Shown here piece after piece: positions 44,744-53,430 of a stretch of DNA of 64,000 nucleotides (the stretch's first letter is position 1; every line of letters starts with the position of its first letter). The translations under genes were made by a program, and so were the position numbers. The notes below the pieces were generated by a model. That model was not told the origin of the DNA, ran no database searches, and worked only from the letters and a program-made list of their open reading frames with translations. The stretch comes from Caldilineaceae bacterium (GTDB lineage: Bacteria > Chloroflexota > Anaerolineae > Caldilineales > Caldilineaceae): positions 248,001 to 312,000 of the forward strand of contig JACKBC010000001.1 in NCBI GenBank assembly GCA_020634755.1, in the 5' to 3' direction.

Positions 44744-47700
44744 TCATTCCGTGTCCCTCTTGATCACATTTCCATATCGATGACGCGTCTCGCTGACGGC
44801 CTGTTCACGCAGATAGTAGCGCAGCTCCAGCCGACCGCTGGTGGTCACCGGCTCGTGGATGACCGGTACGTGGGCGGCGTGGGCCGCGGTCAGCAATTCG
44901 TCAGTGGGCGCGCCCAGATGGCGCAGGCGCTCAAAGGTGTGAATGCGCTGGGCCAGCTCACTTTCACTTTCCTGCACAATGGTGGTGATGGTGGCGCCGC
45001 CGCTTAGCCCCGCGGGAATTTCCTGGCCCACCGGCAAGCTAATGGAGAGCGGAACGCCACAGATTGCCGCCGCCATCTCGACTTGGCGCAGCTTGTGCGG
45101 CGGCGTGGTGGATTCGGCGCGCACGACCATGACGCGGATGGGTCGATAGCGCAAAATGTTGCTTTCGCCCAGCACTTGGCTGGGATCGTGCGCCTGGTGA
45201 AAATGTTCCGCCCACGCTTGCCGATAGCTGGCTCGGCTGCGGTGCAGCACTTCCGCCGCCGCCAGATCGTCAGCCCGATCGCGCCAGCGCCCCAGGCTGA
45301 GCACATAATTGGGACCACCCGCTTTGGCGCCGCTGCCAAAGGCAGAACGCTTCCAGCCGCCAAAGGGCTGCCGCCGCACAATGGCGCCAGTGGTGGCTCG
45401 ATTCACATAAGCGTTGCCCACGTCAATGCGCTCGCGCCAGCGCGTCACTTCGCGGTCGTCCAAGCTATGTAGACCGCTGGTCAAGCCAAATTCAGAGGCA
45501 TTGACAAAGCGCAAAGCCTCGTCCAGATCGGCCGCCCGCATCAAACCGAGCACCGGTCCAAAGCACTCGGTTTTGTGATAGAACGAGCCAGGCTTGACGC
45601 CCAGCTTGATACCCGGCGTCCACAAATTGGGATTCCCTTCCACCATGTGCGGCTCCAGCAGCCACGATTCACCGGGTTCCAGCGAACTCTGGGCGCGAGC
45701 CAGCGGTCCGGTCGGCGGGCGAATCAGCGGCGTGATCTGGCTGGTTAGCTCCCACGCTGGGCCCACGGGCAGGCTGGCGGCGGCATCTTTGAGCTGGCGC
45801 AAAAAGGTGGAGTTATCGTACACTTCCGCCTCCAGCACGGCCAGGCTGGCCGCCGAACATTTTTGCCCATTGTGGCCAAAGGCCGAATAGACCAAGTCTT
45901 TGATGGCCAGGTCGTGGTCGGCCAGACCAGAAATGATCATACTGTTTTTGCCGCTGGTTTCGGCCAGCAGATGCAGCTCGGGCTTCCAGCTTAAAAAGAG
46001 GCGCGCCGTTTCATAGCCACCGGTCAAGATGACGGCGTCGACGCGGGCATCGGTCACCAGCGCCTGGCCCACTTCGTCGTCGGTGGTGGGCGTAAATTGC
46101 AGCACGTCTTGTGGGATGCCGGCGTCCCAAAAGGCATTGGCCAGCTCCCAGGCCACCAGCACCGTTTCCGGCGCCGGCTTGAGCAGCACCGTATTGCCCG
46201 CCATGAGCGCCGCCAACATGCCGCCAGCGGGAATGGCAATGGGAAAGTTCCACGGCGGCGTCACCAGCACCGTTCCCAGCGGCTCAAATTGACACGACTC
46301 CATCGCGGCGCCCAGCTCGTCAAAGGCGCGGGCGTAATAGTTGGCAAAGTCAATGGCCTCGCTCACTTCGGTATCGGCCTGCGGAATGGTTTTGCCGCCG
46401 TCCAACATGGCCGCGCCAATCAGATCGGCGCGGCGAGCGGCCAGCATTTCGGCCACGCCCAGCAACAGCGCCTTGCGTTCGCCAATAGAACGATTGCGCC
46501 AACCTTCTTGCGCGGCCACGGCCACGGTTAAAGCACGGTCGATCTGGTCTGGTTGCGCCTGGGCATAGCGATAGCGCACGTCTACATCGGGGCGGCTGGG
46601 GTCGCGACCAATACCATTATAATTGGTCAATAGCTGCTCGCCACCAATTTGCAGCGGGATGGGCTCGATGATCCGGTCGCGCCACTTTTCCACAATGCTT
46701 TTGGCCCACTGCTGATTGGCGGGCAACGCAAAGTCGGTATCCGGCTCATTTTGAAACGGAGCCGTGGCCGCAAAATGGCGCTGTTCGGTCAACCGATTTT
46801 GCGTGCGATTGGGCGTAGTGGAAGCTTGATTGCGATGGGCCACGGCTTCCATAAAGAAGTGCTTTTGGCGCTCCCACGTGGGGTTGCCTACCTGCAAATC
46901 AAAGAGATCGTGCAGAAAGTTTTCCGGCGCCGTGTTCTCATCCAACCGGCGCACCAGATAGGCAATGGCGCTGTGGAAATCATCGCGCTTGACCACCGGC
47001 GCATAAAGCAACAATCCACCGGCCTCTGCCTGCACCGCCCGCGCCTGATGATTGGCCATGCCTTCCAGCATTTCAAATTCAACATCGGGCTGCACCTGCA
47101 TGGCGTCGCGCACGGACAGGCCAAAGGCCACGTCAAACAAGTTGTGGCTGGCAATGCCCAGATGCACGGCGGCGGCATTTTGGGGCTGACAGCCCCATAG
47201 CACCATGCGCTTGTAGTTGGCGTCTACGTCGGCCTTGGTGTAATAGGGCGCCTGTTCCCAACCGTGCAGCGCCGCCTCGACCCGCTCCATGGCCAGGTTG
47301 GCGCCTTTGACAATGCGCACTTTGATGGGCGCACCGCCGCGCTGCACGCGTTCTTTGGCCCATGCCGTCAATTCTTTCTGGGCCACGTGGGAATCGGGCA
47401 AATAGGCTTGCAGCACAATGCCGGCACTATAGGGCAGAAACTCGGGCTCATCCAGCACCTGCTGAAAAGCCGCAATGGTCAGATGCAGATCGCGGTACTC
47501 CTCCATATCCAGATTGATGAATTTGGGCGTTTGGGCGCCATCCGGCTGCACAAAGTAGTGCTGCATAGCCGCGCGATAAAGAATGCGCAGCCGCTCTTTA
47601 ATATGTTCCACCGTGGCGTCAAAAGCCACCAAATTGATCTGGCTAAAGACCGATGAAATCTTGACCGAAATGTATTCCACATCGGGCCGAGATAACAGTT

Positions 47701-48217
47701 CGATATAGGATTCCAGGCGGCGCTGGGCCTCGCCTTCGCCCAAGATAGCCTCGCCCAACTGGTTGAGGTTGAGGCGCGTGTGCTGGCCCCGCCGCTTTTG
47801 CAAATAGGTGCGCAGGTCGTCCTCTTCACCGGGCAGGATGACGCTGCTGGTTTCGGCGCGCAGCCGGGCCACCACAAAGGGCACCACCAGATGCGGAATG
47901 TATTGACCAATGCGCGTGCCCAGCTCCAGCGCCACCTGCTCCCAATCGGCAAAGTAGGCCGGCACGCCATAATCGTGGATCAGATGCATGATCTGGTCGT
48001 TGATGCGGGCTGGGTCGTGGCTGCGAAAGGCTTGATCCGACAGCGCCATGGTCATTAGCTTGCCGCGGGGGTCACGCATCATGCCCGCGATCTTGGCCGC
48101 CTGTCGCTTCTCCGCCGCCGTCTGCTGGGCTTGCGCCGTCGTCAACAATTGGGCGGCCAAGTCAACCGCTTGCGCGGCCCATTGCTGCACGTTTTCATCA
48201 GAAAGTTTTGCTGTCAT
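44744..48217 (-). CDS. putA: Bifunctional proline dehydrogenase / L-glutamate-gamma-semialdehyde dehydrogenase
   Basis: The 1157-residue enzyme oxidises proline to glutamate in two steps. Residues about 80-460 form the FAD-binding PRODH barrel (VKISSVFSQIN, ERVQRGGAPIKVRIVKGAN). Residues about 500-960 form the aldehyde dehydrogenase with PPWNFPIAIPAGGM, catalytic-region LLAETSGKNSMI, and the nucleophile in GHNGQKCSAASL. Cofactor and substrate signatures NRATTGAIVRRQPFGGWKRS follow. About 180 further residues form a C-terminal domain usual in trifunctional or long PutA types; there is no N-terminal ribbon-helix-helix DNA-binding domain. AAGGAG lies 11 bp before ATG 48217. It supports use of proline as carbon and nitrogen source. 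Confidence 0.94.
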   Translation of the reverse strand: MTAKLSDENVQQWAAQAVDLAAQLLTTAQAQQTAAEKRQAAKIAGMMRDPRGKLMTMALSDQAFRSHDPARINDQIMHLIHDYGVPAYFADWEQVALELGTRIGQYIPHLVVPFVVARLRAETSSVILPGEEDDLRTYLQKRRGQHTRLNLNQLGEAILGEGEAQRRLESYIELLSRPDVEYISVKISSVFSQINLVAFDATVEHIKERLRILYRAAMQHYFVQPDGAQTPKFINLDMEEYRDLHLTIAAFQQVLDEPEFLPYSAGIVLQAYLPDSHVAQKELTAWAKERVQRGGAPIKVRIVKGANLAMERVEAALHGWEQAPYYTKADVDANYKRMVLWGCQPQNAAAVHLGIASHNLFDVAFGLSVRDAMQVQPDVEFEMLEGMANHQARAVQAEAGGLLLYAPVVKRDDFHSAIAYLVRRLDENTAPENFLHDLFDLQVGNPTWERQKHFFMEAVAHRNQASTTPNRTQNRLTEQRHFAATAPFQNEPDTDFALPANQQWAKSIVEKWRDRIIEPIPLQIGGEQLLTNYNGIGRDPSRPDVDVRYRYAQAQPDQIDRALTVAVAAQEGWRNRSIGERKALLLGVAEMLAARRADLIGAAMLDGGKTIPQADTEVSEAIDFANYYARAFDELGAAMESCQFEPLGTVLVTPPWNFPIAIPAGGMLAALMAGNTVLLKPAPETVLVAWELANAFWDAGIPQDVLQFTPTTDDEVGQALVTDARVDAVILTGGYETARLFLSWKPELHLLAETSGKNSMIISGLADHDLAIKDLVYSAFGHNGQKCSAASLAVLEAEVYDNSTFLRQLKDAAASLPVGPAWELTSQITPLIRPPTGPLARAQSSLEPGESWLLEPHMVEGNPNLWTPGIKLGVKPGSFYHKTECFGPVLGLMRAADLDEALRFVNASEFGLTSGLHSLDDREVTRWRERIDVGNAYVNRATTGAIVRRQPFGGWKRSAFGSGAKAGGPNYVLSLGRWRDRADDLAAAEVLHRSRASYRQAWAEHFHQAHDPSQVLGESNILRYRPIRVMVVRAESTTPPHKLRQVEMAAAICGVPLSISLPVGQEIPAGLSGGATITTIVQESESELAQRIHTFERLRHLGAPTDELLTAAHAAHVPVIHEPVTTSGRLELRYYLREQAVSETRHRYGNVIKRDTE

Positions 48218-48247
48218 GTTCGCTGCGCTCCTTTAAAATCCGTTTCC

Positions 48248-48385
48248 TGAGAAGCTGTCTAAAAAGGTGGTTCAGGTGTGTCATATTCCGGGAAAAAGCC
48301 ACAAAATTCCTGGTCACATCATACGCAATAGGCCCTTTCCCGGAATGTTTTTGGACCCAATTGTGACTTTTCAGACTACTTCTGA
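48248..48385. repeat. MITE-like palindromic element of 138 bp
   Basis: The ends tgagaagctgtctaaaaag and, reverse-complemented, tcagaagtagtctgaaaag match at 15 of 19 positions. An internal perfect pair attccgggaaa/tttcccggaat is also present. No gene fits inside. The outer ends look like transposon terminal repeats, but no transposase is nearby. Confidence 0.55.
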
Positions 48386-48492
48386 GACCATTGTGCGATA
48401 AAGGGGCGAATTGGGCAATTTGTTTGGGAATTGTGCGTGGATGTAAGCGGGCTCACCTCTGTTAACAATCCCCGCGCGGCCCAAATCGCTGA

Positions 48493-48521
48493 TTGATTTT
48501 TGCCGCAACTTGCGATACAAT
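48493..48521 (+). promoter_or_regulatory. Sigma70-type promoter of uvrA
   Basis: TTGATT (48493-48498) and TACAAT (48516-48521) are separated by exactly 17 bp. The transcript would start near 48528, leaving a leader of about 120 nt before the uvrA ATG. Confidence 0.65.
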
Positions 48522-48530
48522 CAATGGTTG

Positions 48531-48542
48531 GAACACCTGTTC
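48531..48542. promoter_or_regulatory. LexA/DinR-like operator (GAAC-N4-GTTC)
   Basis: GAACACCTGTTC is a perfect GAAC-N4-GTTC palindrome lying directly at the predicted transcription start of uvrA. The Gram-positive LexA (DinR) box has this core. uvrA is a classic SOS gene. No lexA is in the window, so the match rests on motif, position and target gene. Confidence 0.6.
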
Positions 48543-48649
48543 GTTATATGCAGCTGGCTCTGTCACATTATGCCAGCCGCAAGACATGTATAGTTGGCCC
48601 ATTCTTTTATGCCAACCGCGAGTACAGACTGAAAAAGGACTCATCCCCT

Positions 48650-51600
48650 ATGGCTTTAGATAAGCTCATCATCCGCGGCGCCCGTGAACACAATTTAAAG
48701 AATGTTGACCTGGAAATCCCGCGCGACCAGCTCGTCGTCATCACCGGCTTGAGCGGCAGCGGCAAGAGCAGCTTGGCTTTTGACACGATTTATGCCGAGG
48801 GTCAGCGCCGCTACGTGGAATCGCTTTCGGCCTATGCGCGCCAGTTTTTGGGGCTGATGGAAAAGCCCGACGTAGATCAAATTGAAGGCTTGAGCCCGGC
48901 TATTTCCATTGACCAAAAGGGCGCCAGCCGCAATCCGCGCTCCACCGTGGGCACGGTCACCGAGGTGTATGACTATCTGCGTCTGCTCTATGCGCGCATT
49001 GGTCAGCCCCATTGTCCCGAATGTGGCGCACCCATTAGCCAGCAAACGGCCACCCAAATTGTAGACAGCATTATGGAGATGCCAGAGAGCAGCCGCTTGA
49101 TGATTTTGGCGCCCATTATCAAAGATCGCAAGGGCAACCACAAGGGTGTCTTTGAAGATATGCAGAAGCAGGGCTACGTGCGCGCCCGCGTCAACGGCGA
49201 AATCTATGAAGTGACCGAAGTACCGGACCTGGACCGCTACAAGATGCACAACATTGAGGCGGTGATCGACCGGCTGGTGGTGCGGCTGCCCCAGACCGAT
49301 CCGGACGATCCCGATGAGGAGATTCCCGGCACCGATATGACGCGGCTCAGCGATTCGGTGGAGACGGCGCTCAAGCGGGGCGAGGGTGTTCTGATTGTCT
49401 CTGACGTCAGCGACGCGGACAATCCGCGCGACCGCACCTACAGCGAGTTTTTTGCCTGCTCCAAGTGTGGCACCAGCCTGCCCGAAATCGAGCCGCGCAC
49501 CTTTAGCTTTAACAGCCCGCACGGCGCCTGCCCCGAGTGTGACGGCCTGGGTATGCTGCAAGAGTTTGACCCGGAGCTGATCTTGGACGAAACGCTGACG
49601 CTGGATACCGGGGCGGTCATTCCGTGGCAGCGCCAGAATGACGACAGCGGCGAAGGATACTATCGGCAGCTTTTGCGGGCGGTGGGCAAACAGTATGCCA
49701 TTCCGGTCAACGCCAAGGTGGGCGACTTGAGCCTGAAGCAGCGCGACATTGTCTTATATGGCGCCGGGCGCAACAACAACACGGTGCGCATGGAGTATCG
49801 CTCGGGCAACAGCAAGCAGGTGCGCCACTACGAAACCACCTTTGAGGGCGTCATCAACAGCTTGCGCAAACGCTACAACGAAAGCGGCAGCGACTACATT
49901 CGCAACAAGCTGGAAGAATATATGAGCGTGCGTCCTTGCCCCGCCTGTCAGGGCAAGCGGCTCAAGCCGGTGGCGCTGGCTGTGACCGTGGTGGGCAAGA
50001 ATATTGATGACGTAACGAGCCTGCCGGTTGGTGAATCGCTGGCCTGGATTCAATATCTACGCGGCTTGGCTACCGCACATGATCTCAACACCGATGTCTT
50101 TGCAGATTTGACGCCGATTGAGCCCGTATTGAACGGCAAACATGCCGAGCTGATTAACGCCTTGCGCCAGTCCAGCAATGGACATGGCAACGCCGCCGCT
50201 AATGGGGCCATTTCCATAAACGGTTCGTATCACAACGGCAGCGGTCCCCAGGAAAGCGCCATTGATTCACCGCTTTCGGAACGCGAAATGGCCATTGCCA
50301 CGCAGGTCCTCAAAGAGATTGGGGCGCGGCTGGAGTTTATGGTCAACGTGGGGCTGGACTACTTGACGCTGAGTCGCATGGCCGCCACCCTTTCCGGCGG
50401 CGAAGCGCAGCGCATCCGCCTGGCCACGCAGATTGGCAGCCAGCTCATGGGCGTGCTCTACATTTTAGACGAGCCGAGCATTGGGCTGCACCAGCGCGAT
50501 AACGCCCGGCTGATCCAAACGCTGCAAGGTATGCGCGATTTGGGCAACACGGTGCTGGTGGTGGAACACGACGAAGACACCATCCGCGTGGCCGATTGGG
50601 TGGTGGATATGGGACCGGGCGCCGGTGAACACGGCGGCCATGTGGTCTGCTCCGCCGCCCACGATGATTTTATTCAAGACCCCAACAGCATGACGGCCCA
50701 GTTTTTGCGCGGCGAGCGGCGCATCCCCGTGCCGACCGAACGCCGCGAAGGCAATGGTGAATATATTATTGTCAAAGGCGCGGTCGAAAATAATCTCAAA
50801 GATGTAGACGTGCGTTTTCCGCTGGGCAAATTTGTGGCGGTGACCGGCGTCAGCGGCAGCGGCAAGTCGACCCTGGTGGTGGAGGTGCTTTATAAACGGC
50901 TGGCGCAGATGATGTATCGCGCCAAAGCCCGACCCGGCAAACACGATGCATTAGAGGGCATTGAGCATCTGGATAAGGTCATTGAGATTGACCAAAGCCC
51001 CATTGGACGCACGCCGCGTTCGAACCCGGCGACTTACGTGGGCGTCTTTACGGCCATTCGCGAGCTGTTCGCCACCATTCCCGAAGCCAAGGCGCGCGGC
51101 TATAAGGCCGGTCGTTTCAGCTTTAACGTCAAAGGGGGCCGCTGCGAAACCTGCCAGGGCGATGGCATTATCCGCATTGAAATGCAGTTTCTGCCCGATA
51201 TTTACGTGCCGTGCGAAGAGTGCAAGGGCAAACGCTATAATCGCGAAACGTTGGAGATCAAGTTCCGCGGCAAGTCTATTGCCGATGTGCTCAATATGAC
51301 GGTGGAAGAGGCGCTGGAGTTTTTCCAGAACGTGCCGCGCATCCGCAGCCGCATGGAGACGCTCAATGCCGTGGGCCTGAGCTATATTCGCCTGGGCCAG
51401 CCCGCCACCACGCTCTCCGGCGGCGAAGCACAGCGCATCAAGCTGAGCAAAGAGCTGAGCCGCCGCGCCACCGGCAACACCTTCTATATTTTGGACGAGC
51501 CAACCACCGGTCTGCACTTTGAAGATGTGCGCAAGCTGCTGGACGTGCTGCAAGAGCTGGTCAACATGGGCAATACGGTGCTGGTGATTGAGCACAACTT

Positions 51601-51778
51601 GGATGTAATCAAGAGTTGCGACTGGCTCATCGACATGGGGCCGGAGGGTGGCGTCAAGGGGGGCTACGTGCTGGCCGAAGGCACGCCGGAACATATTGCC
51701 TCGCTGGAGAAGAGCTACACGGGTCAGTTCCTCAAGCCCATGCTGACCGAAGAGAATTACACGCCGATGGCAGTGTAG
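48650..51778 (+). CDS. uvrA: Excinuclease ABC subunit A
   Basis: The 1042-residue protein is the damage-recognition ATPase of nucleotide excision repair. It shows the first Walker A GLSGSGKSSLAFDTIYAEGQRRYVESLSAYARQ in pieces, zinc motifs CPECG (first), C..C in CSKCG…CPECDG, CPACQGKRLKP and CETCQGDG…CEECKGKRYN, and the second Walker A GVSGSGKST. ABC signatures are LSGGEAQRIRLA and LSGGEAQRIKLS, with Walker B ILDEPSIGLH and ILDEPTTGLH. A low-complexity insert (GHGNAAANGAIS…) lies before the first signature. ATG 48650 has AAGGA 14 bp upstream and matches the family start. A SOS-type operator overlaps its promoter. Confidence 0.97.
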   Translation: MALDKLIIRGAREHNLKNVDLEIPRDQLVVITGLSGSGKSSLAFDTIYAEGQRRYVESLSAYARQFLGLMEKPDVDQIEGLSPAISIDQKGASRNPRSTVGTVTEVYDYLRLLYARIGQPHCPECGAPISQQTATQIVDSIMEMPESSRLMILAPIIKDRKGNHKGVFEDMQKQGYVRARVNGEIYEVTEVPDLDRYKMHNIEAVIDRLVVRLPQTDPDDPDEEIPGTDMTRLSDSVETALKRGEGVLIVSDVSDADNPRDRTYSEFFACSKCGTSLPEIEPRTFSFNSPHGACPECDGLGMLQEFDPELILDETLTLDTGAVIPWQRQNDDSGEGYYRQLLRAVGKQYAIPVNAKVGDLSLKQRDIVLYGAGRNNNTVRMEYRSGNSKQVRHYETTFEGVINSLRKRYNESGSDYIRNKLEEYMSVRPCPACQGKRLKPVALAVTVVGKNIDDVTSLPVGESLAWIQYLRGLATAHDLNTDVFADLTPIEPVLNGKHAELINALRQSSNGHGNAAANGAISINGSYHNGSGPQESAIDSPLSEREMAIATQVLKEIGARLEFMVNVGLDYLTLSRMAATLSGGEAQRIRLATQIGSQLMGVLYILDEPSIGLHQRDNARLIQTLQGMRDLGNTVLVVEHDEDTIRVADWVVDMGPGAGEHGGHVVCSAAHDDFIQDPNSMTAQFLRGERRIPVPTERREGNGEYIIVKGAVENNLKDVDVRFPLGKFVAVTGVSGSGKSTLVVEVLYKRLAQMMYRAKARPGKHDALEGIEHLDKVIEIDQSPIGRTPRSNPATYVGVFTAIRELFATIPEAKARGYKAGRFSFNVKGGRCETCQGDGIIRIEMQFLPDIYVPCEECKGKRYNRETLEIKFRGKSIADVLNMTVEEALEFFQNVPRIRSRMETLNAVGLSYIRLGQPATTLSGGEAQRIKLSKELSRRATGNTFYILDEPTTGLHFEDVRKLLDVLQELVNMGNTVLVIEHNLDVIKSCDWLIDMGPEGGVKGGYVLAEGTPEHIASLEKSYTGQFLKPMLTEENYTPMAV

Positions 51779-51833
51779 GACAAGTTTCCCAACTTGTCCT
51801 CATTCATGGGGTAGACAAGTTGGGAGACTTGTC
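51778..51833. terminator. Double palindrome between convergent uvrA and the LysM/BON gene
   Basis: ggacaagtttcccaacttgtcc (51778-51799, two bases overlapping the uvrA stop) and gacaagttgggagacttgtc (51814-51833) are each palindromic and are mutual inverse copies. They can form two small hairpins or one large one, and could terminate both genes. They may be a dispersed repeat type. Confidence 0.65.
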
Positions 51834-51839
51834 CCACCA

Positions 51840-53174
51840 CTAGCGCGCCGGCGGCACTTGGAGCGTGCTGCCCAGCCGCAGCGATTGCGGATTGGGGATC
51901 AGGGCTTGATTGTAGCTGACGATTTCCGGCCAGCGCGCTGGGTCATCGTAAAGACGATAGGCGATGATCCAGAGCGTATCGCCGGCCTGCACGGTGTATG
52001 TTTCGGGGACGCGCACGCGCAGATCCACGCTGTTGACGCGCTCGACGCCGGGCACGTTTTGCGTGGCTTCTAAAATATCGCGTCGATGCTCGGCCCAAGG
52101 CACCACTCCGTAAATGATGAGTTCACCATCACGTATCTGCGCATCCACAGAAAGTTGCGCCAAATCGGGCCGACCAGCCTCTTTGAGATACGCCAAAATA
52201 TCAAACGGTTTTAGGTCTTGATCCAGCAGCGCACCCGCAGGCGTACTGTCCACAATGGGTTCGGGCGTGCTGGTGGGCGGCGCCACAGCGGGTGCATCGG
52301 CAGGCTGTTCTTCTTCAGCAGCGCCTTCTACGGCAGCGGCCTCCGTCCCCCCCTCGTCAACGGCGGCATTGTTATCTGTAATCACTTGGCTAGCGTCAAC
52401 CTCAACCTGTGGCTCGCCAGTTGCCAACGACGCATCGCCATTCACAGCCGGTGCAGCCGCTGCTTGCGTTGGCGCGGCCTGGGACGCGCGGGCAGAAGCG
52501 CCCTCAATTGTGCCAATATTGGCTTCATCTGGCGTTGGTTCCGCAAGCTGGGTGAGCGGCGGCACGGTGGTTGAATCTAAAATGGGGTTGAGCGCGCGCC
52601 AGCCCGCCCACAGCACCGCGCCCAACAGGATGAGCGTAATAGCCGTGGGCCAAACGCGCTGCCCGGCCCCACGTTTGTGCGATCTGGCAGGGGGGGGCGG
52701 CAAGGGCGCCAGCGCCGTTGTATGCGATTTTCCGTCCGACCGGACCGGGCCGAATGCTTTGCTTGCACTTTCTTCACCGGAGGGAGAAGGAGAGGTGGTG
52801 CGCTGGCGCAGGGCGCGCTGCCGCATTTGGTGCGACCGCAAAAGCCATTCGGCTTCCTCGCGCAGGCTGTCTTCCAGCGGAATCTCGGCCACAAAACCGC
52901 GCATCAAATCGTATGCACCCTGCTGCTCCGACAGAATCGCCCCCAGCAGCAGCAGTTCGGAAGTGGGCGCATAGGCCAGACCGCGCCGCACTTCGGCCAA
53001 CGCCGCTGGGCTCCCTTGTTCTGCAACCAGCGCTTCGGCCCGCTCATAAAAATAGTGCGCGGCTATATCGCGCGGCAAGGCGCTCCGTAAACTTTGACTA
53101 CAGCCTGGACAGCGGTCGGAATCGGGTGTCACTTGCGCAATTGTCCCGCAGCGAGGACAAATCATTTCATGCAT
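51840..53174 (-). CDS. Zinc-ribbon, membrane-anchored BON and LysM domain protein
   Basis: From ATG 53174 the product is 444 residues. The N-terminus is a zinc ribbon (CPRCG…CPGC). A helical region to about 120 reads like TPR (AEALVAEQGSPAALAEVRRGLAYAP). One transmembrane segment (AITLILLGAVLWAGW) is near 190. A 120-residue Ala/Pro/Glu-rich linker follows. A BON domain (LSVDAQIRDGELIIYGVVP…NVPGVERVNSVDLRV) and a C-terminal LysM (YTVQAGDTLWIIAYRLYDDPARWPEI) complete it. BON-LysM pairs usually bind membrane or peptidoglycan outside the cell. The start could also be 53219 or 53165. The role is not known. Confidence 0.82.
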   Translation of the reverse strand: MHEMICPRCGTIAQVTPDSDRCPGCSQSLRSALPRDIAAHYFYERAEALVAEQGSPAALAEVRRGLAYAPTSELLLLGAILSEQQGAYDLMRGFVAEIPLEDSLREEAEWLLRSHQMRQRALRQRTTSPSPSGEESASKAFGPVRSDGKSHTTALAPLPPPPARSHKRGAGQRVWPTAITLILLGAVLWAGWRALNPILDSTTVPPLTQLAEPTPDEANIGTIEGASARASQAAPTQAAAAPAVNGDASLATGEPQVEVDASQVITDNNAAVDEGGTEAAAVEGAAEEEQPADAPAVAPPTSTPEPIVDSTPAGALLDQDLKPFDILAYLKEAGRPDLAQLSVDAQIRDGELIIYGVVPWAEHRRDILEATQNVPGVERVNSVDLRVRVPETYTVQAGDTLWIIAYRLYDDPARWPEIVSYNQALIPNPQSLRLGSTLQVPPAR

Positions 53175-53307
53175 GGGGCGCTCGGCGATTGGTTGTGGAA
53201 AGAGGTAATTGGAAACCATCCATCAGTGTAGCATGGAAGGACGCGCCGCGCAAAGGATGGTCAAGGGCTATGCATAAATCCTGGCTCAATGGGATGCCAT
53301 GTGGTCA

Positions 53308-53373
53308 CCTTCCAGGCAGAGGCAGCCGCCACTTTTGAGTGAGCCAAAGCCATCTCTGCCTCTGCCTGGAAGG
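53308..53373. terminator. Strong hairpin, 17-bp perfect stem
   Basis: ccttccaggcagaggca (53308-53324) is fully complementary to tgcctctgcctggaagg (53357-53373), with a 32-nt loop. It lies after the M24 peptidase gene on the minus strand, where it may act as terminator. A T-run is not present, so it may also be a palindromic repeat. Confidence 0.55.
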
Positions 53374-53430
53374 GCAAAAGGCCAGCGTGTCAACCGCCTA
53401 AGATCCCAAAGAGCCTAAATCCTCCCTATT

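Larger units (their letters stand above)
48218..48649. other. 432-bp divergent spacer between putA and uvrA
   Basis: It holds a MITE-like palindrome near putA, a promoter and LexA-like site for uvrA, and the uvrA leader. The frame upstream of the uvrA ATG is open from 48500, but shows no UvrA homology, so it is treated as leader. Confidence 0.7.

Noticed and set aside
48500..48649. Longer UvrA N-terminus
   Set aside because: The extension covers the promoter and LexA-like site and has no UvrA homology; the family begins at the MALDKLIIRGAREHNLKN segment.
53308..53373. Small RNA gene at the 17-bp hairpin
   Set aside because: There is no promoter or T-run to support a separate transcript; it is listed as a possible terminator.
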